Assembly: GCA_016649525.1 (NCBI GenBank)
Contig: JAENXM010000078.1
Location: forward strand, 1 to 7,671
Direction: 5' to 3'
Source of the DNA: Actinomycetota bacterium
Lineage (GTDB): Bacteria; Actinomycetota; Geothermincolia; Fen-727; Anoxymicrobiaceae
Length of the DNA: 7,671 nt
Positions 1 to 5,602 of the stretch are shown in pieces. The notes under the pieces were generated by a model. The model worked only from the letters and a program-made list of their open reading frames with translations, was not told where the DNA came from and searched no databases. Both the position numbers and the translations under genes were made by a program. Every line of letters begins with the position of its first letter. The first letter of the stretch is position 1.

Positions 1-42
1 TCCACTACATGGTACTTCGCCGAGGGCTACACCGGAATGTAA
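1..42 (+). CDS. C-terminal end of a surface protein with a WYFAEGYTG motif (5' partial)
   Basis: Frame 1 is open from the window edge and reads STTWYFAEGYTGM before TAA at 40-42. The TWYFAEGYTG string is one I associate with repeated, often multi-copy beta-rich domains of secreted or surface proteins in deep-branching actinobacteria. There it is normally followed by more residues of the repeat (a Phe-rich strand and an N-P turn). Here it stops two residues after the motif, and the last codons already look like the start of the neighbouring palindromic repeat array. The gene therefore looks truncated at its 3' end. With only 13 codons visible, the family call rests on this one motif. It could also be a remnant of a duplicated domain. 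Confidence 0.45.
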   Translation, partial: STTWYFAEGYTGM

Positions 43-168
43 CCGGGGGCCTTTAGCACGGCCTCTCACCTTTAGCCCGGCCTCTCAGGCCGGGACGGAT
101 GAACCGGGGACCTTTAGCACGGCCTCTCAGGCCGGGACGGATGAACCGGGCTAAGAGCCCGGCCTAAA
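33..168. repeat. Tandem array of 42-base palindromic (REP-like) units
   Basis: Units start with CCTTTAGC at 50, 69 and 111. The units at 69-110 and 111-152 are the same length (42 bases) and differ at only a few bases. The unit at 50-68 is cut to 19 bases. A degenerate end of a further unit (CGGAATGTAACCGGGG, compare CGGATGAACCGGGG) lies at 33-48. Each full unit carries an 8-bp stem with a CTC triloop (CCCGGCCT/AGGCCGGG, 76-94; one mismatch in the copy at 118-136). The last unit adds a second stem, CCGGGCT-AAG-AGCCCGG, at 146-162. The same double hairpin recurs at 4567-4624. It lies between convergent genes, so it may block read-through both ways, although no T-run follows the stems. Confidence 0.85.
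146..162. other. GC-rich hairpin containing the methyltransferase stop codon
   Basis: This is a perfect 7-bp stem, CCGGGCT (146-152) and AGCCCGG (156-162), with an AAG triloop. The minus-strand TAG stop of the upstream methyltransferase gene is the complement of 151-153, so the stop lies at the stem-loop junction. It could act as a mRNA 3'-end stabiliser or weak terminator. No U-tract follows in either direction, so a classical intrinsic terminator is not supported. Confidence 0.5.
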
Positions 169-1257
169 AACGCAGACGAACACCAGATCGTACGCGCGCG
201 AGGGCGCAAGGCGGCCAAGTTCCATGAAGGGCCTGTAGAGCGGCCGTTGAGAAGGCTTGTTGAGCCTCGCCGTCAGTTCGTCGACCCTATTCCCCCTCGG
301 CCTCCACCAGTTCTGGGCGACCTCGAGATATATGCCGGTCAGCTTGATAGTTTGGAAACCCTCCGACTTGAGCAGCTCCTCGACCTCGGGCAGGTTGAGC
401 TCGCTCACGTGCTCGTGGTGGACGGGCATCGCCTTTTCGTTGGTCCTGGAAAGGAGCCGGTCGCGGTTGGGGGTCGTGAGGATGAGGATGCCGCCCGGGG
501 CAAGGATGCGCTTCCACTCGGCGAGCGCCTCTTGGGGGTCCGGCAGGTGCTCGATTATCTCACCCGCGTAGACGACGTCGAAGGAGCCATCCTCCCACGG
601 AAGAGAGAGCGCGTCGGCGACAACCCAGTCCCACCCCGGGACGAGCGAGCGCATCTTCTCCATCGCGGCGGAGTCGAGGTCGCAGCATGAGATTTCGAAG
701 TCCCAGTCGGTCCCGACGAGGAAGAAGATGCTGTAGCCGGAGCCGACGTCCAGAACCCGGCTTCCGGGACGGATGTACTTTCGGAATATATTGCCCAGCA
801 CCCTGAGGCGCGCGGCGTGGAACGCGAGGAAGAACGGGTGCTCCACGACATACTCGTCCTGGTGTTCCTCCTGCCGGTAGTACCTCTCGAGCGCCTTCGG
901 CTCGGTGACCTTGAGCGCGACCTCCGCCGACTCGGGGCCGCGGATGAGACGCAGGGTCATGTCCGGCCATATGGCCGCACCGGGGTCGTGGTCGGCGTGT
1001 TCCGGGGCTAGAAGGCCGCCTCCGGGGGAGGAAAGCGACACCAGCCCGGCCCCGCTGGCGAGCCAGTCGATGTTCACGATCTTCTCTCCCGTACCCGGGT
1101 TCTCGAAGGTCCAGCGACCCAGGAGTTTCTCGCCACCAGGGGCCGACCTGGATATGGTGACGACCAGCGCCTCGGACGGGTGATCGCTGGAGAGCGTTAT
1201 CGGTACCTGCGAGGTCGGACCGGTTCCCACCACGGGAACGTCTGGGACCTCTATCAC
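151..1257 (-). CDS. Class I SAM-dependent methyltransferase with N-terminal beta-rich extension
   Basis: This protein of 368 residues probably transfers a methyl group from S-adenosylmethionine to a sugar or other cell-surface glycan precursor in the cytoplasm. The substrate is not readable. Residues about 160-310 form a Methyltransf_11-like Rossmann domain: motif I VLDVGSGYS (168-176), the acidic strand-2 end CCDLD (191-195), VVADALSLPWEDGSFD (212-227), GEIIEHLPDP (232-241) and LAPGGILILTTPN (252-264). All key SAM-binding features are intact. Residues 1-118 precede the domain, look like alternating beta strands, and are not part of a normal methyltransferase. The start is GTG at 1257-1255, overlapping the TGA of the upstream glycosyltransferase (GTGA), with GGGGAAG four bases upstream, so it is translationally coupled as last gene of the minus-strand operon. 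The final residues RPGS and the stop are encoded by the palindromic repeat array, so the natural C-terminus has probably been replaced. Confidence 0.9.
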   Translation of the reverse strand: MIEVPDVPVVGTGPTSQVPITLSSDHPSEALVVTISRSAPGGEKLLGRWTFENPGTGEKIVNIDWLASGAGLVSLSSPGGGLLAPEHADHDPGAAIWPDMTLRLIRGPESAEVALKVTEPKALERYYRQEEHQDEYVVEHPFFLAFHAARLRVLGNIFRKYIRPGSRVLDVGSGYSIFFLVGTDWDFEISCCDLDSAAMEKMRSLVPGWDWVVADALSLPWEDGSFDVVYAGEIIEHLPDPQEALAEWKRILAPGGILILTTPNRDRLLSRTNEKAMPVHHEHVSELNLPEVEELLKSEGFQTIKLTGIYLEVAQNWWRPRGNRVDELTARLNKPSQRPLYRPFMELGRLAPSRAYDLVFVCVFRPGS

Positions 1258-2333
1258 GGCGCTTCCCCAAGGACCCGGCCCAGCGCCTCGCGGAGAGTCT
1301 CCCTCACCGCTTCCGGCGAGAAGTGCTCGAGCCTTTCGCGCTCGCTCTCGACCAGGGCGCTCCGCGCCTTCTCATCGGAGCGGATGACCTCCATCAGCTC
1401 GCCGACACTCGCGGGGTCCTTGTCCTTGAAGGTGAGGCCCGCTCCGTCGAGGGTGTATGGGATCGCGGTGGAGTTGTAGGCGAGTACGGGGAGGTCGAAC
1501 GCCATGCTCTCGACCAGGGGTACGGCGAACCCCTCGTGTTCGCTCATCGAGAGGAAGAGGTCGGCGGCGCGGTAATAGGAGGCGAGCTCGGAGTCGCTCA
1601 CACGGCCCGTGAAGTGCACCCTGCCCATCAGCCCGAAGGAGTCGGCGAGCCAGCGGAGCTGCTCGTCGTAGCGGTCCACCCAGGAGGGGCCGACGAGGAA
1701 TAGATGCGAGGACGAGTCGATGCAGCGGTTGTAGTAGAAGAAGGCCCTCAGGAGATCCTCGATGCGCTTGTTCGGCACGGCCCTTCCCACGAAGAGGACC
1801 TTGAACGCCCCCTCGTACATCGCAAGGGCACCCTCGTCCTTCTTCTGCCCCAGAAGCCCGCCGTAGTTGACGAAGATCGGGAGTACGCCGGTCTTTTCCG
1901 GGTCGAAACCCATGCTGACCAGCTCCTGCCTGTTGTACTCGGAGTCGCCCAGGGCGAGGTCACAGCGCGCGAGCTCCGGCAGGAGCTCCCTTCCCAGCCT
2001 GCAGAACTCGGCTACCCCCTTGTCGTAGGGCGCGAAGAACTCTGGCGGGGTGATGTTGTGGTATATGAGGATGCGCCGATTTCTGGTCTCGAGGTACTGC
2101 TTATAGTTGGAGCAGTAAACGGAGTAGTGATATATGAGCAGGTCGTCTTCGGAGCCAATGTGCGCCGCGTACTCCCCGTCGGGCCGCGCGGTGGAAGCGC
2201 CGAACTCGTCGGTGGTGTTGGCGAAGATATCTGTCTCGTAGCCCCAGGCGGCGAGCGCGCGGTCTATCTCCAGAACGTGGTTGCTGACCGCGTCACCGTA
2301 CTCGAGGCGCGCCGCTATCTGGTGTACCTTCAA
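1254..2333 (-). CDS. GT4-family glycosyltransferase (GT-B fold)
   Basis: This protein of 359 residues is predicted to be a cytoplasmic retaining glycosyltransferase that moves a sugar from a nucleotide-sugar donor to a growing surface glycan. The N-terminus, MKVHQIAARLEYGDAVSNHV, matches the start I associate with a GT4 subgroup (hydrophobic-HQ, then YGDAVSN), which supports the TTG start at 2333-2331. YHNITPPEFF lies at 91-100. The C-terminal Rossmann half has FVGRAVPNKRIEDLL (181-195), HFTGRVSDSELASYYRAADL (240-259) and the GT4 donor-binding EX7E pair, Glu267 and Glu275, in HEGFAVPLVE. A GGGAGTG ribosome site lies seven bases upstream of the start. The gene begins inside the 3' end of the preceding glycosyltransferase (41-base overlap) and its stop overlaps the next start. 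Donor and acceptor sugars cannot be told from sequence. Confidence 0.92.
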   Translation of the reverse strand: MKVHQIAARLEYGDAVSNHVLEIDRALAAWGYETDIFANTTDEFGASTARPDGEYAAHIGSEDDLLIYHYSVYCSNYKQYLETRNRRILIYHNITPPEFFAPYDKGVAEFCRLGRELLPELARCDLALGDSEYNRQELVSMGFDPEKTGVLPIFVNYGGLLGQKKDEGALAMYEGAFKVLFVGRAVPNKRIEDLLRAFFYYNRCIDSSSHLFLVGPSWVDRYDEQLRWLADSFGLMGRVHFTGRVSDSELASYYRAADLFLSMSEHEGFAVPLVESMAFDLPVLAYNSTAIPYTLDGAGLTFKDKDPASVGELMEVIRSDEKARSALVESERERLEHFSPEAVRETLREALGRVLGEAP

Positions 2334-3525
2334 GCGTTTTCACTCCCAGGGCTTCATAGAGCCGCCGGACGACGGCATCCCAATTATACTCTTCGGCCAC
2401 GTAGCGGCGTCCCGCTTCTCCGAGCCGGTCCGCCCGCTCTCCGTTCTCGAGCAGGGCGAGGAGCGCCTCAGCGAACTCCGGGTAGTCGCCGAAGGTAAGC
2501 CCGCCGCCGCTTTCATCGACGTGCTCCCGCGTCACGTCGCAGCCCCTGTTGACGAGCGCGGGGCGGCCGGCGAGCCACGACTCGAGGAGCACGATAGAGA
2601 GGCTCTCGTTGACGGACGGCTGGCAGAACACGCTCGCCGCCGCGTAGCCGTCCCACTTCTCCCGCTCGCTCACCCTTCCGAGGTCGAAGATGACGTGAGA
2701 GGAGTCCGGCGGTACCGACACCTCGCCTGCGCCCATGAGCACGAGCGAGGCGAGTCCGGGGTTCTCCACAGCGAAGCGGCGGAAGTAATCGATCAGAAGC
2801 GGCGTGTTCTTGCCCTCCTCCCTCCTGCCGGCATACAGCACGAAATCGCCCCTCACCGGTGTCCGGTCGCGGAAGGCGTTAGGGTCTGCCCCGAGCGGCC
2901 TGAAGCCCATGCCGACGACCGGACCGGGATCGCTGATACCGAGCAGGCGAGATGCAAGTCTCCTTTCGCCGGGGCTGTTGAAGATAAGCCCCCTGACGCT
3001 TCCCAGCATCTCCTTGATTAGCGGCAGGTGCGAGTAAGGCTCGTCGTGGAGGCAGGGTACTATGAACGAGCGTTCCGGGTATATGCGGGTCCCCTGGTAG
3101 GTCGTCCCGAAAAGATACGGCAGGAAAATGAGGTGGGAGTAGCCCCCGCCCTGGTCCGTTAAGTGGTCGAGAAGCCCCTGGCTCGTGACGACTCCTTCGA
3201 GCCACAGCCGCTGGTCTTTCATGGTGACCGCGGCGCCGGAGGAGATCTTGATGGCCGCTCTCCGGACGGCGGGCTCGGAAAGCCGGGACTGCGAGGGGAA
3301 GCGGATCACATTGACCCCGTTCAGCACCGTTTTCCCTTCCGGGTAGTGGTTGCGCCAGGTATGGTGGTTGAGCGCGCAGGTCGTAAGGACGCTTACCTTG
3401 AGCCCGCGGCGGGCCAACTCCTCCGCGGTGCGGCGCGCCAGGTCCTCGGCGCCGCCCACGACCTCCTCGCCGTAGCGGGGGACGATGAAAGCCGGATGGA
3501 AGTCGGAAGCGGGTACTGCCTGCAA
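2293..3525 (-). CDS. GT4-family glycosyltransferase (GT-B fold)
   Basis: This protein of 410 residues is predicted to be a cytoplasmic glycosyltransferase of surface polysaccharide assembly. Near the N-terminus, FIVPRYGEEVVGGAEDLARR (13-32) contains the glycine-rich GGAE acceptor loop of GT4 enzymes. TTCALNHHTWRNHYPEG (48-64) follows, a pattern I recall from a GT4 subgroup of polysaccharide clusters. The C-terminal half has FVLYAGRREEGKN (228-240) and the EX7E donor pair Glu307 and Glu315 in NESLSIVLLESWLAGRPALV. The start is TTG at 3525-3523, preceded by GGGAGG with four bases between, and lies 13 bases after the stop of the gene upstream. The last 16 or so residues (after YEALG at 390-394) run through the ribosome site and first codons of the next gene and look like a non-homologous tail. 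Donor and acceptor are unknown. Confidence 0.92.
   Translation of the reverse strand: MQAVPASDFHPAFIVPRYGEEVVGGAEDLARRTAEELARRGLKVSVLTTCALNHHTWRNHYPEGKTVLNGVNVIRFPSQSRLSEPAVRRAAIKISSGAAVTMKDQRLWLEGVVTSQGLLDHLTDQGGGYSHLIFLPYLFGTTYQGTRIYPERSFIVPCLHDEPYSHLPLIKEMLGSVRGLIFNSPGERRLASRLLGISDPGPVVGMGFRPLGADPNAFRDRTPVRGDFVLYAGRREEGKNTPLLIDYFRRFAVENPGLASLVLMGAGEVSVPPDSSHVIFDLGRVSEREKWDGYAAASVFCQPSVNESLSIVLLESWLAGRPALVNRGCDVTREHVDESGGGLTFGDYPEFAEALLALLENGERADRLGEAGRRYVAEEYNWDAVVRRLYEALGVKTLEGTPDSGAPRVR
2341..2347 (-). promoter_or_regulatory. Ribosome binding site GGGAGTG for the second GT4 gene
   Basis: The complement of 2341-2347 reads GGGAGTG, seven bases before the TTG start at 2333. It lies inside the coding sequence of the preceding gene and, with the family-typical N-terminus, fixes this start. 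Confidence 0.6.
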
Positions 3526-3529
3526 CTGA

Positions 3530-3535
3530 CCTCCC
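3530..3535 (-). promoter_or_regulatory. Ribosome binding site GGGAGG deciding a TTG start
   Basis: The complement of 3530-3535 reads GGGAGG, four bases upstream of the TTG at 3525. It lies in the 13-base gap after the stop codon of the preceding gene and supports TTG rather than an internal ATG as start. Confidence 0.7.
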
Positions 3536-3538
3536 GCG

Positions 3539-4495
3539 TCACTTGCCGGCCGCGGCGACGAATCCGGCGGGGGCGTCCCGGGCGGTCAGTTGGAGGGTCT
3601 TGATATCCTTGAAACCCGCGATGGAGAGCGCCCTCTCGACGACGGCGGGCGAGCACCAACCGGGCGCGGGCCCGGCTGCCGCGAAGCCGTGGACGGCGAC
3701 CGCGAGCCGCCCTCCGGGGGATAGCGCTAGGTAGGACCTGCGCATGAGGCCGAGAAGCTTCTCGGGCTTCAGCCAGAAGGCGAGTTCCGGAAGGAGCACA
3801 GCCTCGAGGCTAACCTCTGGTACCTGCGAGATGAAGGCAAGCGGCCCGGAGCGCACATCTTTTTCGCCAGGGGCCTCGTCCCAGCTCGAGCCTGGGGAAA
3901 CGCATGTCAGCTTGAGACCGCCGTCTTCGAGGTGCTTTTCAAGGTCCCGCGGGCAGGGGCCCAGCACAAGGAGCCTCTCCGGTTTCCCGAGGCCGTCGAT
4001 AACGGCGCCGGCGATATCGCTGCCTTCACCTTTGTCGATGAGGGCTTCTGTGAGGAGGCAGATGTCCTCCTCCTCCGCGAGGGCCCGTGCCCTATCGGCG
4101 AGTGCCTCGCGGCGCAGTGCTTCGAGTGCGGACGCCGCGTGCCGGTTGAACGTGGACTGCTCTCTCTGCATCGGCCCGACGGCGATACTCGCCCACTTGC
4201 GGGCGAGCCTTTTGGCCAGTATCACGAGAGGCCGCAGGAAGCGCTTCTCGGTTTCCACCGGGTAGGCGGTCGTGACCTCCCATGTCGAAAGCGCGCAGGT
4301 GGCGGAGTAATCGAGCTCGGCCGCCGGGGGCAGCCTGCCGAAACCCTCCTCCTCGGGCAGCCGTTCCGCCAGCAGCGACTCGACCTCTTCAGAGTACACG
4401 CCCGAGTCTCGGCGCTCGCGCACCCTCCTGGCTACCTCCTCGGACAAGCCTGCCGCATCGAGGCCCTTTCCCTCGAGCTCAAAATCGGATTCCAA
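3539..4495 (-). CDS. Two-part protein: conserved N-terminal module plus degenerate methyltransferase-like domain
   Basis: This is a protein of 318 residues and first gene of the minus-strand operon. Residues about 170-318 follow a class I methyltransferase layout: strand 1 RLLVLGPCPRDL (174-185), a strand-4 region LEAVLLPELAFWLKPEKLL (230-248), the post-motif LALSPGGRLAVAV (256-268) and a late GFKDIKTLQL strand (294-303). However, motif I reads LGPCPRD instead of D-x-G-x-G-x-G, so normal SAM binding is doubtful. Residues 1-130 form another module: LDAAGLSEEVARRV (12-25) and a block at 71-124 (W72, E73, R85, K95, R96, R99, P108, F116, N117) that aligns without gaps to the 144-residue protein of the opposite operon. 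A charged helix (119-143) follows. The TTG start at 4495-4493 has GGAGG five bases upstream. The role is unknown. I infer an accessory or scaffold subunit of the glycan assembly or methylation machinery, less likely an active enzyme. Confidence 0.8.
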   Translation of the reverse strand: MESDFELEGKGLDAAGLSEEVARRVRERRDSGVYSEEVESLLAERLPEEEGFGRLPPAAELDYSATCALSTWEVTTAYPVETEKRFLRPLVILAKRLARKWASIAVGPMQREQSTFNRHAASALEALRREALADRARALAEEEDICLLTEALIDKGEGSDIAGAVIDGLGKPERLLVLGPCPRDLEKHLEDGGLKLTCVSPGSSWDEAPGEKDVRSGPLAFISQVPEVSLEAVLLPELAFWLKPEKLLGLMRRSYLALSPGGRLAVAVHGFAAAGPAPGWCSPAVVERALSIAGFKDIKTLQLTARDAPAGFVAAAGK

Positions 4496-4500
4496 GGTTA

Positions 4501-4505
4501 CCTCC
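4501..4505 (-). promoter_or_regulatory. Ribosome binding site GGAGG for the first minus-strand gene
   Basis: The complement of 4501-4505 reads GGAGG, five bases before the TTG start at 4495. This is a near-ideal site, and no ATG or GTG lies at a comparable distance, so TTG is chosen. Confidence 0.75.
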
Positions 4506-4519
4506 GGAATTTATTTGGC

Positions 4520-4525
4520 AGTATA
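4520..4525 (-). promoter_or_regulatory. Candidate -10 box of the minus-strand operon
   Basis: The complement of 4520-4525 is TATACT, one base from the TATAAT consensus, and would start transcription a few bases before the GGAGG site. The position 17 bases further upstream falls in the left arm of the palindromic element and reads TTTCAA, a poor -35. The call rests on the -10 alone. Confidence 0.35.
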
Positions 4526-4532
4526 CCATTAT

Positions 4533-4659
4533 GGGTCAGGTCTTGAAACGTGAATTCTTATTAACCATTTAGCCCGGCCTCTCAGGCCGGGATTGCTAAA
4601 CCGGGCTAAGAGCCCGGTCTAAATAAGAATTTAAGAATTCACGTTTCAAGACCTGACCC
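4533..4659. mobile_element. MITE-like palindromic element with perfect 28-base terminal arms
   Basis: Bases 4533-4560 (starting GGGTCAGGTCTTGAAACG) are repeated as an exact reverse complement at 4632-4659, 28 of 28 bases. The 71 bases between the arms hold a copy of the double-hairpin repeat. The element has no coding capacity, and I see no target-site duplication next to it. I recall the GGTCAGGTCTTGA type of sequence as recurring in many unrelated bacterial genomes, often in palindromes of the kind moved by IS200/Y1-type (REP-associated) transposases. That link is memory and inference, and no transposase is present here. It fills most of the space between the divergent operons and could fold as a very stable RNA hairpin or a DNA cruciform. 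Confidence 0.75.
4567..4624. repeat. Nested double-hairpin REP-like repeat
   Basis: It consists of two stems in tandem. The first is CCCGGCCT (4573-4580), CTC, AGGCCGGG (4584-4591). The second is ACCGGGCT (4600-4607), AAG, AGCCCGGT (4611-4618). The whole 58-base unit, from ATTTAGCCCGG to its mirror TCTAAAT, is itself an imperfect palindrome. It is a second copy of the repeat at the left window edge (CTTTAGC...GAGCCCGGCCTAAA). The inter-hairpin linker differs (ATTGCTAA here, ACGGATGAA there). Confidence 0.85.
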
Positions 4660-4677
4660 CAAGTGGCTCTGCGTATA

Positions 4678-4683
4678 TATGAT
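4678..4683 (+). promoter_or_regulatory. Candidate -10 box of the plus-strand (rfbD) operon
   Basis: TATGAT lies in an AT-rich stretch (4672-4692) just outside the right arm of the palindrome, about 52 bases before the rfbD start. The best -35 match is CTGACC at 4653-4658 (four of six bases, 19-base spacer), inside the arm. It is weak and is called mainly from the AT-rich context. Confidence 0.3.
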
Positions 4684-4700
4684 AAACTAACTTGTTGTTT

Positions 4701-4716
4701 GGCCCGAGAGCGGGCC
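4701..4716 (+). promoter_or_regulatory. Leader hairpin upstream of rfbD
   Basis: GGCCCG (4701-4706), loop AGAG, CGGGCC (4711-4716) form a perfect 6-bp stem with a tetraloop in the presumed 5' untranslated region. The heptamer GAGAGCG at the loop (4706-4712) recurs at 4725-4731, where it overlaps the only candidate ribosome site of rfbD. There is no T-run, so it is not a standard attenuator. Any regulatory role is inference. Confidence 0.4.
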
Positions 4717-4735
4717 ATATCTGTGAGAGCGAAAG

Positions 4736-5602
4736 ATGAAGATACTTCTGACGGGCAGCGAGGGTCAACTGGGGACGGATTTCCGGCTCGTCTGTGGCGA
4801 GAAACACGAGATAACCGCCCACGACATCGACCTCGACATAAGGGACCGCCGGGTGGTCGCGGACAGGGTGCGGGAAGTCTCTCCGGACCTCGTCGTCAAC
4901 GCCGCCGCCTACACGAACGTCGACGGGGCGGAGTCCGACGAGCTCGAGGCGTTCCGTGTGAACGCCCTCGGGGCGCAGAACCTGGCGCTGGCCTGCCAGT
5001 CCGGCGATATACCGCTTCTTCACGTCTCCACGGACTTCGTCTTCAGCGGCGAGGGCACTGTCCCGCTCACAGAGTTCGACAGGCCCGACCCGCGCGGCGT
5101 TTACGGCAGGAGCAAGTACGCGGGCGAATGCTACGTGACCGCCCTTCTCGAACGCTACTACCTGTGCCGGACATCCTGGTTGTTCGGTGTCGCCGGCGGC
5201 AACTTCGTTAAGACGATGCTCCGCATCGGCCGCGAGAAAGGGACTGTCCAGGTGGTCTGCGACCAGGAGGGGAACCCCACCTACTCGAGGGACCTGGCCG
5301 CGAAGCTCCTCGAGATAATAGACTCGGGAGCCTTCGGCATCTACCACGTCTCGAACTCGGGCAGCGCGACCTGGTTCGAGTTCGCCCGCGAGATCTTCGA
5401 GATCGCGGGCATGGATGTAGAGGTGTCACCCGTCACGGCCGAGGAGTTCGGCAGCCCCGCACCGCGGCCGGCCTACTCGGTGATGCGCGGGCTTGCACTC
5501 GAGCTTGCGGGTATTCCCCCCATGCGCCACTACCGCGAGGCGCTTGCCGATTTCATCCTGCGCGACCTCCCCGCATGGGAACAGGAGGCCGGGTCCAGTT
5601 GA
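4736..5602 (+). CDS. rfbD: dTDP-4-dehydrorhamnose reductase
   Basis: This enzyme of 288 residues (RfbD/RmlD, extended short-chain dehydrogenase family) reduces dTDP-4-dehydro-L-rhamnose with NAD(P)H to dTDP-L-rhamnose, the activated sugar used by rhamnosyltransferases. The N-terminal dinucleotide site is MKILLTGSEGQLG (G7, G10, G13). Then come VVNAAAYTNVDGAE (53-66), the catalytic triad region STD (98-100, Thr99) and YGRSK with Tyr123 and Lys127, RTSWLFG (145-151), and DQEGNPTYSRDLA (176-188) with the usual RPAYSVM near 244-250. Length and motifs are full and typical. ATG at 4736 gives the canonical first strand, and the ribosome site (GAGAG) is weak. It is first in the plus-strand operon and its TGA overlaps the TTG of the next gene. 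The other dTDP-rhamnose genes (rmlA, rmlB, rmlC) are not in the window. Confidence 0.96.
   Translation: MKILLTGSEGQLGTDFRLVCGEKHEITAHDIDLDIRDRRVVADRVREVSPDLVVNAAAYTNVDGAESDELEAFRVNALGAQNLALACQSGDIPLLHVSTDFVFSGEGTVPLTEFDRPDPRGVYGRSKYAGECYVTALLERYYLCRTSWLFGVAGGNFVKTMLRIGREKGTVQVVCDQEGNPTYSRDLAAKLLEIIDSGAFGIYHVSNSGSATWFEFAREIFEIAGMDVEVSPVTAEEFGSPAPRPAYSVMRGLALELAGIPPMRHYREALADFILRDLPAWEQEAGSS
5583..5588 (+). promoter_or_regulatory. Ribosome binding site AGGAGG deciding the TTG start of the next gene
   Basis: AGGAGG lies inside the last codons of rfbD, ten bases before the TTG at 5599. An in-frame ATG at 5575 lies upstream of this site and lacks its own, so the TTG, which gives the family-typical MRCLHVIHRYWPARGG start, is preferred. 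Confidence 0.65.

Noticed and set aside
146..162. Classical rho-independent terminator
   Set aside because: The stem is strong, but no T-run follows on either strand, so it is listed only as a hairpin.
50..168. CRISPR array
   Set aside because: The 42-base units are directly adjacent with no unique spacers and have strong internal palindromes. This fits REP-like repeats, not CRISPR.
1704..2498. Long open frame on the plus strand across the two GT4 genes (264 codons)
   Set aside because: It is antisense to glycosyltransferase genes with clear motifs. GC-rich coding DNA keeps such frames open, and the translation shows no family motif and is low-complexity in Arg, Gly and Val.
4533..4659. Complete insertion sequence with a transposase
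   Set aside because: Only 127 bases lie between and including the arms, with no coding capacity. At most this is a non-autonomous element.
4496..4735. tRNA or known riboswitch in the divergent intergenic region
   Set aside because: No cloverleaf, T-loop (GTTCRA) or familiar riboswitch core is visible. The structure present is explained by the palindromes and one small hairpin.
4646..5347. Open frame on the minus strand across rfbD (233 codons)
   Set aside because: It is a mirror of the rfbD codon pattern with no recognisable motif, and it would run into the palindromic element.
5575..5577. In-frame ATG upstream of the TTG start of the third GT4 gene
   Set aside because: It lies upstream of the AGGAGG site and would add eight residues before the conserved first strand. 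TTG at 5599 is better placed.
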